From CAYLOC01 sp964385195 (GTDB taxonomy: Bacteria; Actinomycetota; Actinomycetes; Propionibacteriales; Nocardioidaceae): 17,192 bases of DNA. The notes under the pieces are model-generated. The model was not told where the DNA came from and did not search any database. It saw only the letters and a program-made list of their open reading frames with translations. The position numbers and the translations under genes are program-made. This document shows, piece by piece, positions 1 to 8,403 of this stretch (position 1 is its first letter; each line of letters starts with the position of its first letter). The stretch covers positions 1-17,192 of the forward strand of contig CAYLOC010000053.1 of assembly GCA_964385195.1 (NCBI GenBank), in the 5' to 3' direction.

Positions 1-1027
1 GCAGCGACTGGTACATGTTGAACTTCGGCATCGCGATGAAGTCCTTGAACCGGCCGGCGACCGGGTTCCAGCGGGCATGCAGCACACCGAGGACGGCATA
101 GCAGTCCCGCACGGACTCGGTGAGGATGCGGATGCCGACCAGGTCGTAGATGTCGGTGAACTCCCGGCCGCGCACGATCATCTTCTGGTAGATCGAGTAG
201 TAGTGCTTGGGGCGGCCGGTCACCGTGGCCTTGATCTTGGAGCCGCGGAGGTCGGACTGCACCTGGTCGATGACGGTGGCAAGGAAGTCGTCACGCGCCG
301 GCGCCTTCTGCGCGACCAGCCGGACGATCTCGTCGTACACCCGGGGGTGCAACGTGGCGAACGAGAGGTCCTCCAGCTCCCACTTCAGCGTGTTCATGCC
401 GAGCCGGTGGGCCAGTGGCGCGTAGATCTCCAGTGTCTCGGTCGCGATCCGTTCCTGCTTCGGCCGCTTGAGGAACCGGATCGTGCGCATGTTGTGCAGC
501 CGGTCGGCGAGCTTGATGACCAGGACCCGGATGTCCTTGCTCATCGCGACGACCATCTTGCGGATGGTCTCGGCCTGCGCGGAGTCGCCGTACTTGACCC
601 GCTCCAGCTTGGTGACGCCGTCGACGAGCAGCGCCACCTCCTCGCTGAAGTCGTCGGTGAGCTGGGCCAGTGTGTACGGCGTGTCCTCGACCGTGTCGTG
701 CAGCAGTGCGGCGCAGATCGTGGCCGGCGTCATCCCCAGCTCGGCGAGGATGGACGCGACCGCGAGCGGATGGGTGATGTAGGGGTCCCCGCTCTTACGG
801 CTCTGGCCACGGTGGTGCCGTTCGGCGGTGTGGTACGCCTTCTCGATCAGCGCGAGGTCGGCCTTGGGGTGCGTCTGGTGCACCACCCGCAGCAGCGGCT
901 CCAGGACGGGGTCAACCGCCTGGTTCCGCCCGATCCGCGCCAGCCGGGTCCGCATCCGGCGGCTGGGCGCGGCGCCGCCCTCGTCGGTCCCCGCCTGCTG
1001 CGGGGTGGTGAGGACTTCGTCTGCCAC
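1..1027 (-). CDS. rel: Bifunctional (p)ppGpp synthetase/hydrolase Rel, N-terminal part (cut by window edge)
   Basis: Makes and degrades the alarmone (p)ppGpp in the cytoplasm. The minus strand reads as 342 residues of a Rel/RSH protein. The hydrolase domain has an intact HD signature (LLHDTVEDT, H110-D111) and ITHPLAVA before it, so hydrolase activity is expected. The synthetase domain begins with EFTDIYDLVGIRI and reaches RFKD at 326-329. RxKD is the form known from bifunctional Rel enzymes, against ExDD in synthetase-only RelA. The rest of the synthetase and the TGS/ACT regulatory part lie beyond position 1. I chose GTG at 1027 because GGGAG (1036-1040) sits 8 nt upstream. An in-frame GTG at 1084 would add 19 residues but lies inside a leader hairpin. 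Neighbour upstream is the M15 peptidase gene rather than apt, as is usual. Confidence 0.95.
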   Translation of the reverse strand, partial: MADEVLTTPQQAGTDEGGAAPSRRMRTRLARIGRNQAVDPVLEPLLRVVHQTHPKADLALIEKAYHTAERHHRGQSRKSGDPYITHPLAVASILAELGMTPATICAALLHDTVEDTPYTLAQLTDDFSEEVALLVDGVTKLERVKYGDSAQAETIRKMVVAMSKDIRVLVIKLADRLHNMRTIRFLKRPKQERIATETLEIYAPLAHRLGMNTLKWELEDLSFATLHPRVYDEIVRLVAQKAPARDDFLATVIDQVQSDLRGSKIKATVTGRPKHYYSIYQKMIVRGREFTDIYDLVGIRILTESVRDCYAVLGVLHARWNPVAGRFKDFIAMPKFNMYQSL

Positions 1028-1064
1028 GGTGGCTGCTCCCGGGTTTGCGGACGCTGGGCTGCGC

Positions 1065-1085
1065 CGTGTCGGTGTCCCCGACACG
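1065..1085 (-). promoter_or_regulatory. Stem-loop in the rel leader
   Basis: Perfect 8-bp inverted repeat, CGTGTCGG (1065-1072) and CCGACACG (1078-1085), around a 5-nt loop. It lies 38 nt before the rel GTG and just downstream of a possible -10 box. It could be a 5'-UTR control element or a terminator for the M15 gene, which ends 42 nt upstream. It has no U-tract. Confidence 0.4.
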
Positions 1086-1102
1086 TGGATCCGTTCACGT
1101 TC

Positions 1103-1108
1103 ATTCTA
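1103..1108 (-). promoter_or_regulatory. Possible -10 box of rel
   Basis: TAGAAT on the minus strand is close to the actinobacterial SigA -10 consensus. It sits in the gap between the M15 stop and rel and would give a leader of about 70 nt. No TTGACA-like -35 is visible at 16-19 bp, so this is only a candidate. Confidence 0.3.
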
Positions 1109-1127
1109 CGCAAACGGGCCAGCCTCC

Positions 1128-2987
1128 CTACCGAAGCGGACCAGCCAGTGCCCTCCGCATCTGCGCCGAGCCACCGACGGAGCCACCGACCGGGCCGTCG
1201 GCGAGCAGGACCGCCACGCGGTCACCGTGCCGCACATCGGTCTCTGTCCACGTCGTGCCGTCACCGAGGGTACGCCGGGCGGTGCGGAAGCCGGGCTGTT
1301 CGGCCGTGACGTCCACGCTCACCCCGCTGCGACCGTCGGGGACCCGGCACGCGCGCAGCGTCGTGCCCAGCGCGGCGAAGTACTGCGAGGCGGCATCGGC
1401 GGAGGCGAACTGCATCACCACCACCTGGGCGGAATGGCCCGATCGCGAACGGTAGGTCCCCTGCAGCGCCGCGGTAACCCGGGGCAGCGACACCTGGGGC
1501 CGGTCCGCACAACCCAGCGGCAGGACCTCCGCTGCCACCTGCGAGGTGTCGCGGGCGTGGGCGAAGCTCCCGTTCCCGGTGAAGCCCTGTTCGGGGCTGC
1601 CCGGATCGGCGTACCGGGTCCAGCCCGACCCCAGGGCACGTGGGGCCGGCAGCACCGTCCGGTCCAGGGGACCGGACGTCGTGGGTGCGGGGGTCAGCCC
1701 GGGGGTGGCGTTCGAGGCACCCTTCGGCTCGAAGTGCTGGTAGTCGGGGTGGGACCAGCGTCCGCCCCAGAAGAACCCCTCCGCGCCGAACTTCTTGGTG
1801 ACCGCTGAGCCGCCGTACAGCATGCCCCGCCGGGGAGTGCTGCGGTCACGGTACTTGTACCCCTTGTTCCTGGGCCACCAGGTCCCGTGCACGTCCATGT
1901 AGGGGTTCTCCACGGTGTTGACGTCGTACGCGGTCCCGTAGGAGTGCGGCGACACCGACGTCGGGTCCCCGGTGACCTTCCGGCAGTTGAAGGCAGAGGT
2001 GTCGTCGGCCCACATGGCCCGCACGTCGTCGCCGCCGTAGTGCGCAGTGGGGATGATCTTGCGGAACGGATACTTCACCGTCAGCGCTCGGCGCCAGATC
2101 CGTTTGGTGTCACCGACCACCGACGCCCGGACGACAAGCGTGCCCCGTCCGAGGTGTCGGCGGTCGAACTTCCAGTAGTTCAGCCGCACATTGCGCAGCT
2201 GGGACGCGGCCACGGGGCAGCCGTCGTGGTAGCTCCCGCCCAGCTGCTTGCGGGTGGTACGTGTCACCACGGGGTGCAGCGCCCGGACGACGGTGAACCT
2301 CTTCGCTCCGGAGTACTCCATCGTGCCGTCCGCGGGGCGGCCGTTGCCGGGGCGCGCGCCGGGCCAGATGACCCGGATCTTCCAGGCCCCGGGGACGTTG
2401 TTGGGCAGGTGCCGGTAGAAGTGGCCGTACTTCCCGGTGCTCACCTTCCGGATGGTGTGCCAGCGTCCGCCGGTGCGTCGCTGGATCTTCAATGCATGTC
2501 GGAAGTTCCGGCCCACAACGTCGCCGCTCACGACGATGTTTCCGAAGGGCTGGTAGGTCTGACGGTTCATGGAGATCGACAGCGACCGGTTCTTCACCCG
2601 CACCCACCGCTGGTTGGAGATCTGCGGGCCCTTGGCGGTGGCATGGAAGATGCGGACGACCCGGTTGCCAGGGTCGGTGGGGCGGACGTGGAACGTGAAC
2701 TTCCCGTCGTCGCGTGTCGTGGCACGGGCCCAGGTGGTCCAGGTCCCGTTGCGGTGCTTGCGCTGCAATGTCAGGATCTTGCCCTTGTTGCCGGTATTCA
2801 ACCGACCGCTGAGGGCGACGGTGTTGTCCTCGAAGATCACCCTGGGCGTGGGCTTGTTCAATGTGATGATTCTCGCGTTGTCCGAGTCGGACCGACCCGC
2901 GGCGGCGGCCGGTGCAGCACCTGCTCCGACCGACCCTGCCACGACCAGCATCGCCGTAGCGACATAGCCCACTTGGTGCCTGTTCAC
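1128..2987 (-). CDS. Secreted M15-family zinc D-Ala-D-Ala carboxypeptidase-like protein with Ig-like repeats and an extra C-terminal domain
   Basis: Probable exported peptidoglycan peptidase, 619 aa. The GTG start (2985-2987) has GGGGGAA 7 nt upstream and opens a signal peptide: basic VNRHQ, a hydrophobic stretch, then an Ala-rich AAAA region near residue 30. Residues about 45-130 and 137-235 look like two Ig-like beta modules (LSGRLNTG..., VVSGDVVG...). The M15/LAS-type peptidase core covers about 250-422, with zinc ligands H348 and D355 in SPHSYGTAYDV and H418 in DYQHFE (DxxH). A Pro/Thr linker at 423-445 leads to a domain at about 450-619 with two cysteines (C493, C547). It resembles the extracellular sensor-type domains of some actinobacterial proteins, but I cannot assign it firmly. 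A further 38 upstream codons are open but lack an export signal or ribosome site. The gene separates apt from rel. Substrate is inferred. Confidence 0.85.
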   Translation of the reverse strand: MNRHQVGYVATAMLVVAGSVGAGAAPAAAAGRSDSDNARIITLNKPTPRVIFEDNTVALSGRLNTGNKGKILTLQRKHRNGTWTTWARATTRDDGKFTFHVRPTDPGNRVVRIFHATAKGPQISNQRWVRVKNRSLSISMNRQTYQPFGNIVVSGDVVGRNFRHALKIQRRTGGRWHTIRKVSTGKYGHFYRHLPNNVPGAWKIRVIWPGARPGNGRPADGTMEYSGAKRFTVVRALHPVVTRTTRKQLGGSYHDGCPVAASQLRNVRLNYWKFDRRHLGRGTLVVRASVVGDTKRIWRRALTVKYPFRKIIPTAHYGGDDVRAMWADDTSAFNCRKVTGDPTSVSPHSYGTAYDVNTVENPYMDVHGTWWPRNKGYKYRDRSTPRRGMLYGGSAVTKKFGAEGFFWGGRWSHPDYQHFEPKGASNATPGLTPAPTTSGPLDRTVLPAPRALGSGWTRYADPGSPEQGFTGNGSFAHARDTSQVAAEVLPLGCADRPQVSLPRVTAALQGTYRSRSGHSAQVVVMQFASADAASQYFAALGTTLRACRVPDGRSGVSVDVTAEQPGFRTARRTLGDGTTWTETDVRHGDRVAVLLADGPVGGSVGGSAQMRRALAGPLR

Positions 2988-3082
2988 TCCAGTTTCCCCC
3001 GTTCCATGGCCGACCGATTGCCCCGGCCCGATTGCCGTGCGCAATGTCCGTTGCCGTAGGTTACACGCAGCCGCCGCCTCCG

Positions 3083-3103
3083 GGGTTGCCTGACGAGGCA
3101 CCC
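3083..3103 (-). terminator. Stem-loop after apt
   Basis: Arms GGGTTGCCT (3083-3091) and AGGCACCC (3096-3103) pair with one bulge around a 4-nt loop. It begins 16 nt after the apt stop in the transcribed direction. There is no U-tract on that side; a short T-run (TGTTTT) lies on the plus-strand side. It likely closes the yajC-secD-secF-apt unit ahead of the M15 gene. Confidence 0.45.
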
Positions 3104-3119
3104 TGTTTTGCCGACGCCC

Positions 3120-3671
3120 CTACGCCACCACGTGCAGCACGGTGAGCGGCGCCTCTCCTACGCGAGCCCGACCCTGCAGGAACGCCAGTTCCAGCAGTAC
3201 GGCGATGCCGGTCACCGTGGCGCCGCTGCCGCGGACGAGCGCTGCGGTGGCAGCGACGGTGCCGCCGGTGGCGAGGACGTCGTCGACGACCAGCACCCGG
3301 TCCCCGGGGAGCAATGCGTCACGGTGGATCTCCAGCGTCGCCTCGCCGTACTCCAAGGAGTAGGACTCGCGGTACGTCGGGCCGGGCAGCTTGCCGGCCT
3401 TGCGCACCGGCACGAACCCGGCCCCCAGCGCCAGCGCGATCGGGGCGGCGAGGATGAACCCGCGGGCCTCGATGCCGACGACCTTGTCGACCGCTGAATT
3501 GCCGGAATCGTCCCGTCCGGCGTCGGCCAGATCCTCCACCACCGCGGTGAACCCACAGTGATCGGCCAGCAGCGGCGTGATGTCCTTGAACACCACGCCC
3601 GGCTCGGGGAAGTCGGGGACGTCGCGGACCAGGTCACCGATCAGTCCGGCGGCCTCGCCGGAGCGGCTCAT
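3120..3671 (-). CDS. apt: Adenine phosphoribosyltransferase
   Basis: Purine salvage enzyme: adenine plus PRPP gives AMP and pyrophosphate. The 183-aa protein has the type I PRTase fold with the PRPP-binding motif VLVVDDVLATGGT (126-138). It also has the Apt-typical FPEPGVVFKDITPLL near the N-terminus and VGIEARGFI around residue 67. Length is normal for bacterial Apt; a short hydrophilic insert (GRDDSGNSA, 52-60) is slightly unusual. The ATG overlaps the secF stop as ATGA, so it is translationally coupled and is the last gene of the yajC-secD-secF-apt run. In many Actinobacteria apt directly precedes rel; here the M15 peptidase gene lies between them. Confidence 0.95.
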   Translation of the reverse strand: MSRSGEAAGLIGDLVRDVPDFPEPGVVFKDITPLLADHCGFTAVVEDLADAGRDDSGNSAVDKVVGIEARGFILAAPIALALGAGFVPVRKAGKLPGPTYRESYSLEYGEATLEIHRDALLPGDRVLVVDDVLATGGTVAATAALVRGSGATVTGIAVLLELAFLQGRARVGEAPLTVLHVVA

Positions 3672-4840
3672 CGTCGCTTGCCGCGCCGGGACCGCGACTG
3701 CCGCCGCGGCTGGGACCGCTTGGAATGCACACTGCTCATCTCCCGCCCGGGATGCAGGGCTGCGGTGGCCTCCCCGGACGCGGTGGCGGTGACACCGGCC
3801 GCGAGCGTGTCCTGTTCCTCCGGCTCCGCCGCGGGCGCTGCGTCGGCTGTCGGGTCGACGCCGCGCTGCCGCCGCCGGTTCGCGACCCGCTTCGCCTGGG
3901 CCACCATCGCCGGCTCCCGCATCTTCAACTGCGACGCGAGCGGGGTCGCGATGAAGATCGAGGAGTAGGCCCCGGCGGCCATCCCGACGAACAGCGCCAG
4001 TGCCAGGTCCTTCAGCGGCCCGGAGCCGAGGATGAAGGTCCCGACGTAGAGGATGGCTGCGACCGGGAGCAACGCGGCGATCGAGGTGTTGATCGACCGC
4101 ACCAGGGTCTGGTTGACCGCCAGGTTGGCCGCCTCGGCGTACGTGTACCGCGTGGAGGACTGGAGGCCGCGGGTGTTCTCCCGCACCTTGTCGAACACGA
4201 CGACGGTGTCATACAGCGAGTAGCCGAGGATCGTCAGTACGCCGGTCACGGTGGCCGGTGTGACCTCGAAGCCGGTCAGGGCGTAGACGCCGACGGTGAT
4301 GACCAGGTCGTGTGCCAGGGCCACCATGCCGGCGACCGACATTCGCCATTCTCGGAAGTAGATCCAGATGAAGATCACGACCAGGATGACGAAGACGATC
4401 AACCCGGTCAGGGCCTTCTTGGCCACCGCGGCGCCCCACGTGGGACCAATCGAGGTCGGACTGACCTCGGTGGCGCCGGCGTCCTTGATCGCCTTGGCGA
4501 TCACGTCCTGCTGGTCCAGGCTGAGTTCGCTGGTCTGTACCAGGACCGAGTTCTCCCCGGAGGTGAGCACGATCGGGTTGGCTGCGGGTTCGATGCCGGT
4601 GTCGACGACCGCAGTGGTGATGTTGTCGACCATGGACGCCGGCGCCTTCTGCACCAGCGCCTTGAACTGCACGCCACCCTCGAACTGGATGCCGAAGTTC
4701 AAACCACGCCCGACGAGACCGGCGATCGCGAGCAGCACGATCAGGCCGGAGATGGCATACCACAGCCGCCACTTCCCGACGAAGTTGATCGAGATCTTGC
4801 CCTGGTAGAGGTGGGCGCCGATCTGCCCGAGCTTGGACAT
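3668..4840 (-). CDS. secF: Protein translocase subunit SecF
   Basis: Inner-membrane partner of SecD that uses the proton gradient to help preproteins finish export through SecYEG. The 390-aa protein has a first membrane segment at about 28-48 and the conserved periplasmic-side motif GLNFGIQFEGGVQF. Membrane segments 2-6 follow, including the family signature TVTGVLTILGYSLYDTVVVFDKVREN and the later SINTSIAALLPVAAILYVG. The C-terminal tail of about 85 residues is hydrophilic and ends in a strongly basic stretch (RRQSRSRRGKRR), longer than in enterobacterial SecF. Its ATG shares a base with the secD stop (TGATG) and its stop overlaps the apt start, so the three are coupled. Confidence 0.96.
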   Translation of the reverse strand: MSKLGQIGAHLYQGKISINFVGKWRLWYAISGLIVLLAIAGLVGRGLNFGIQFEGGVQFKALVQKAPASMVDNITTAVVDTGIEPAANPIVLTSGENSVLVQTSELSLDQQDVIAKAIKDAGATEVSPTSIGPTWGAAVAKKALTGLIVFVILVVIFIWIYFREWRMSVAGMVALAHDLVITVGVYALTGFEVTPATVTGVLTILGYSLYDTVVVFDKVRENTRGLQSSTRYTYAEAANLAVNQTLVRSINTSIAALLPVAAILYVGTFILGSGPLKDLALALFVGMAAGAYSSIFIATPLASQLKMREPAMVAQAKRVANRRRQRGVDPTADAAPAAEPEEQDTLAAGVTATASGEATAALHPGREMSSVHSKRSQPRRQSRSRRGKRR

Positions 4841-6671
4841 CAGGCCTCGCCTCCCGCCGTACGGGTGCGTCGCCGAAGCGGCGGCATCCCCAGGTGCTGC
4901 CGGTCCAGACCGGAGAACTTGTGTCCCTGGCCGTAGAAGTGGGTACGGGCGAGCAGGGTCATGGTCGGGTGGGTGAAGAAGAACACCACGAACACGTCGA
5001 TGACCGTGGTCAGGCCGAGGGTGAACGCGAAGCCCTTCACGTCGCCGATCGCGAAGATGTACAGCATCAACGCGGCGAGGATCGACACACCGTCGGCGGC
5101 AAGGATCGTCTGCCGCGCCCGGGCCCAGCCGGTCTCGACCGAGGTGCGCAACGTTCGCCCGTCGCGCACCTCGTCACGTAATCGCTCGAAATAGACGATG
5201 AACGAGTCCGCGGTGATACCCACCGCAACAATCAGACCGGCGATGCCCGGCAGGGTCAGGGTGAAGCCGTAGGCGTGCCCGAGCAGCAGGACGCAGGCGT
5301 AGGTCATCAGACCAGCGATCACGAGCGAGGACACCACCACGATGAACAGGCCGCGGTAGTACATCAGCGCATACAGCACGACCAGCAACAGCCCGATGAT
5401 GCCGGCGAGGATACCGGCGTCGAGCTGGTTGGCCGCGAGCTCCGGGCCCTGGTCGGACACCTGCTGGATGGAGAAGCTCAGCGGCAGCGCGCCGTACTTC
5501 AACACGTTGGCGAGGTTCTCCGCCTCCTGCTGGGTGAACGGATTGGCGGAGCTGCCGGAGATCTGGGCCCGGCCACCGGGGATCGGGTCGTCGTTGGTCG
5601 GCGCAGACTTCACCTCGCCGTCGAGGACGATCGCCAGCTGCTCACCGGAGTTCGGGCTGGCGGTGTTGTTCTTCGCGATCTTCTGGGTGACCTCGTAGAA
5701 CTTCTTACCGCCGGTGCCATCGAAGTCGACGTTGACGACGTAGTTGACCTGGTTCTGCGGGATGCCGTAGCTGGCATCGCTGACGTGTGTCCCCTCGACC
5801 ATCGCCGGCCCCAGCAGATACCGGTTTCCCTGTTCGTCACACGCCAGCAGCGGCTGGTCGGGCAGGTCCAGCCGCTGGGTCCCCGACTCGCTCTCGGAGC
5901 AGCGGAACGACTGGAGCTTCTGCAGCCACTGCTGCGGCGGGTTGCGCACCCACGCATACGGGTCCTTGATGTCGACCAGGTTCGGCGGCTGCAGTGCTGG
6001 TGGCGCAGGCTGCGGCGTCTCGGTCTCCTTGCTCCCGGAGTTCTTTCCCCCCGATCCGTTGTCGTCGCTCATCCACCCCGCGGCCGGACGCTTCTTCCCC
6101 TCGGTGGNNNNNNNNNNNNNNNNNNNNNNNNNNNNNNNNNNNNNNNNNNNNNNNNNNNNNNNNNNNNNNNNNNNNNNNNNNNNNNNNNNNNNNNNNNNNN
6201 NNNNNNNGCGGGCGGCGTCGTCACTGCGCCGGGAGTGGGGGTCTGCTCCGGCTTGGGGTAGGTGACCTTCTTGTCCCCTTGTTGCTGTTGCGGGTTCAGT
6301 GGACCCAGCACCTTCGCGACGAGCCGGAACCGCAGCTGGGCGGTCTCGCCGATGGAGCGGCTGATGTCCGGGTCGGCCTTGCCCGGGATCTCCACCACGA
6401 TGATGTCGCTGCCCTGGGTGCTGACCGACGCCTCGGAGACACCGAGCCCGTTGACACGGGAGGTGATGATCTGCACCGCCTGGTTCAGCTTGGCGCTCGT
6501 CACCCCGCCGCTCAGCGCAGTCGCCTGCAGGGTGATCCGGGTCCCGCCCCGGAGGTCCAGCCCGAGGCGGGGCTTCCAGTTCCCGAGCGCCGCGGCGGCG
6601 CCGAACAGGATACAGATGACGGCGATGAAGATGAGCATGGTCCGGACTGGCCGGGGACTCTTGGTTGCCAC
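4840..6671 (-). CDS. secD: Protein translocase subunit SecD (interrupted by an assembly gap)
   Basis: Membrane partner of SecF in the Sec export machinery. The N-terminal piece (6671 down to the gap) starts GTG directly after the yajC TGA. It has one membrane segment (MLIFIAVICILFGAAAAL) and the P1-domain motif LGLDLRGGTRITLQA. It then enters a Pro/Thr-rich linker (TPTPGAVTTPP) where the 100-N gap begins. The piece beyond the gap reads without a stop from its first base (TEGKKRPAAGW...) through the rest of P1 and membrane segments 2-6. These include LPGIAGLIVAVGITADSFIVYFERLRDE. The two readable parts total about 575 aa, already near the usual actinobacterial length. They lie in different nominal frames across the Ns, which I attribute to a placeholder gap length, not a frameshift. 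Coupled to secF by TGATG. Confidence 0.93.
6108..6207. other. Assembly gap of 100 Ns inside secD
   Basis: Exactly 100 unresolved bases, the conventional placeholder for a gap of unknown size. It falls in the Pro-rich periplasmic linker of secD, a GC-rich low-complexity stretch of the kind that often breaks assemblies. For secD to be continuous the true gap must be 2 modulo 3 bases long. Confidence 0.97.
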
Positions 6672-7061
6672 TCAGCCCACTTCCCTGTCCGGGTCCTCGA
6701 CCTGGTGCTGACCGGTACCCGTCCCAGGGGTGTCCGTCGGCGCATCCGGCACCGCGTCCTCGGGGCCGGCAGCGTCCTCGGGGCCGGCGGCGTCCTCAGC
6801 CGGTGTCACGACGCGGGTGACCGCGCGCCGGTGGACGGCGATCACGACCTCGGGGGCCACCTCGACGCGGACCCGCTCCTCCTCCAGCCCACGGATCGTG
6901 CCGAAGATGCCGCTGCCGAGCATCACCTCGGCGCCGACGGCGAGGGACGACTGCAGGTTGGCGGTCTCCCGGGCGCGCTTGCGTTGGCGCGAGATCATCA
7001 GCCAGATCAAGGCAGCGATGATGACGATGGGCAGAATGTTCGCCCAAGCCTGTGAACTCAC
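6672..7061 (-). CDS. yajC: Preprotein translocase subunit YajC
   Basis: Small single-pass membrane protein that associates with SecDF in the Sec holotranslocon. The 129-aa product has one N-terminal membrane helix (ILPIVIIAALIWLMI) followed by basic RQRKRARE. The YajC domain follows, with the family pattern LAVGAEVMLGSGIFGTIRGLEEERVRVEVAPEVVIAVHRRAV. The acidic, Ala/Pro-rich tail contains the repeat AEDAAGPEDAAGPEDA. The start is GTG at 7061 with GAGGAG 7 nt upstream. It is first in yajC-secD-secF-apt, and its TGA abuts the secD GTG. Confidence 0.93.
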   Translation of the reverse strand: MSSQAWANILPIVIIAALIWLMISRQRKRARETANLQSSLAVGAEVMLGSGIFGTIRGLEEERVRVEVAPEVVIAVHRRAVTRVVTPAEDAAGPEDAAGPEDAVPDAPTDTPGTGTGQHQVEDPDREVG

Positions 7062-7320
7062 CCAGAGTCTCCTCGATCTCTTCGGTACGTGCGGGGACGC
7101 CGCCCGGCCAACGACACCCGACGGACTCTACCGACTTCGGTGTTGGACCAGGCATGGGGTGTCTGTTGTGGCGCGGTCGGGACGCGACCCAGGGGCGAAG
7201 CCTACCGCAGGCCCGCGTCCGTACGAACGCGCCAACTGCGCGAGTCGTTCCCGGGCCGAGGGACTCCGTACGGCGACACCTTGCCAGTGTAGGGGGGCGC
7301 CAGTGGAGGGGGCGCACTCC
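7062..7320 (-). other. Intergenic leader between ruvB and yajC
   Basis: No gene was recognised in these 259 bp. It should hold the promoter of the yajC-secD-secF-apt run. Minus-strand hexamers of the TAnnnT type occur (TAGAGT 7125-7130, TAGGCT 7199-7204, TACACT near 7288-7293), but none has a convincing -35. A weak GC hairpin (GCGCC 7297-7301, GGCGC 7311-7315) follows the ruvB stop and might terminate ruvCAB. Confidence 0.3.
7283..7313. repeat. Short imperfect tandem repeat downstream of ruvB
   Basis: Two adjoining units, GCCAGTGTAGGGGGGC (7283-7298) and GCCAGTGGAGGGGGC (7299-7313), differ by one substitution and one G. They lie just after the ruvB stop in the transcribed direction. Function unknown. 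Confidence 0.5.
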
Positions 7321-8379
7321 TCAGTCCGGGGTGTCGAACAGCGAGTCCTGGTCGGGGAAGGGCGCGTTGCGTGGCACGGTCAGCCCCAGGTGCTGCCAGG
7401 CGGCGGGAGTGGCCACCCGGCCCCTCGGCGTACGAGCGAGATAGCCCGAGCGCACCAAGAACGGCTCGGCGACCTCCTCGACGGTCTCGCGTTCCTCCCC
7501 CACGGCGACCGCAAGCGTGCCCAGGCCGACGGGCCCTCCGCCGAAGCGACGGCACAGGGCGTCGAGGACACCGCGGTCGAGCCGGTCGAGACCCTGCTGG
7601 TCGACCTCGAACAGGTCGAGCGCGTCATGCGCGAGTGGCTGGGTGACGTGGCCGTCGGCGCGCACCTGGGCGTAGTCGCGGACCCGCCGCAGCAGCCGGT
7701 TGGCGATCCGCGGCGTGCCGCGCGAGCGGGAGGCGATCTCGATCGCACCCGGGGTGTCGATCTGCACCTCCAGTAATGCGGCGGAGCGGGTCACGATCTG
7801 CCGCAGCTCGCCAGGCTCGTAGAACTCCAGGTGCGCGGTGAAGCCGAACCGGTCGCGCAGCGGGCTCGGGAGCAGGCCGGCGCGGGTGGTGGCGCCGACC
7901 AGGGTGAACGGCGGGATCTCCAGCGGGATCGCGGTGGCGCCGGGGCCCTTGCCGACCACCACGTCGACGCGGAAGTCCTCCATGGCGAGGTACAGCATCT
8001 CCTCGGCGGGCCGGGACATCCGGTGGATCTCGTCGAGGAACAACACGTCGCCCTCACCGAGGCCGGACAGGATCGCGGCGAGGTCACCGGCGTGCTGGAT
8101 CGCAGGCCCGCTGGTGACCCGGAGCGCTGCCTCCATCTCGGCGGCGATGATCATCGCCAGTGTCGTCTTTCCCAGACCGGGAGGTCCGGAGAGGAGCACG
8201 TGGTCGGGAGCCCGCTCACGTCCGCGGGCGGCGGCCAGCACCAGCCCGAGCTGTTCACGGACCCGCTCCTGCCCGATGACGTCATCGAGCCGCTTGGGAC
8301 GCAGCGCCGCCTCGACGGCGCGCTCGTCCCCGTCTGCGTCGGCCGACACCAGGCTCCGGTCGGCGGCTTCTTCAGACAT
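7321..8379 (-). CDS. ruvB: Holliday junction branch-migration ATPase RuvB
   Basis: Hexameric AAA+ motor that drives branch migration of Holliday junctions with RuvA. The 352-aa protein has Walker A GPPGLGKTT (65-73) and Walker B VLFLDEIHR (D116, E117). The sensor/arginine region TLVGATTRAGLLPSPLRDRFG follows. The C-terminal winged helix ends in the typical GYLARTPRGRVATPAAWQHLGL. The N-terminal extension is rich in acidic residues, as in other actinobacterial RuvB proteins. ATG at 8379 lies 24 bp after the ruvA stop. Last gene of ruvC-ruvA-ruvB. Confidence 0.97.
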   Translation of the reverse strand: MSEEAADRSLVSADADGDERAVEAALRPKRLDDVIGQERVREQLGLVLAAARGRERAPDHVLLSGPPGLGKTTLAMIIAAEMEAALRVTSGPAIQHAGDLAAILSGLGEGDVLFLDEIHRMSRPAEEMLYLAMEDFRVDVVVGKGPGATAIPLEIPPFTLVGATTRAGLLPSPLRDRFGFTAHLEFYEPGELRQIVTRSAALLEVQIDTPGAIEIASRSRGTPRIANRLLRRVRDYAQVRADGHVTQPLAHDALDLFEVDQQGLDRLDRGVLDALCRRFGGGPVGLGTLAVAVGEERETVEEVAEPFLVRSGYLARTPRGRVATPAAWQHLGLTVPRNAPFPDQDSLFDTPD

Positions 8380-8403
8380 CGACCTCGGTCAGCTCCTGCG
8401 TCC

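Noticed and set aside
77..1309. Long plus-strand open frame opposite rel
   Set aside because: Its translation is low-complexity Arg/Gly/Asp-rich sequence without recognisable domains. The minus strand reads as a clear Rel protein; long antisense frames are expected at this GC content.
2985..3101. Upstream extension of the M15 peptidase to ATG at 3101
   Set aside because: The extra 38 residues would bury the signal peptide, have no ribosome site and overlap the apt terminator hairpin. GTG at 2987 has GGGGGAA in place.
4840..6107. secD as two genes, or as a frameshifted pseudogene
   Set aside because: The break coincides with a 100-N placeholder, and both flanks read as one continuous SecD.
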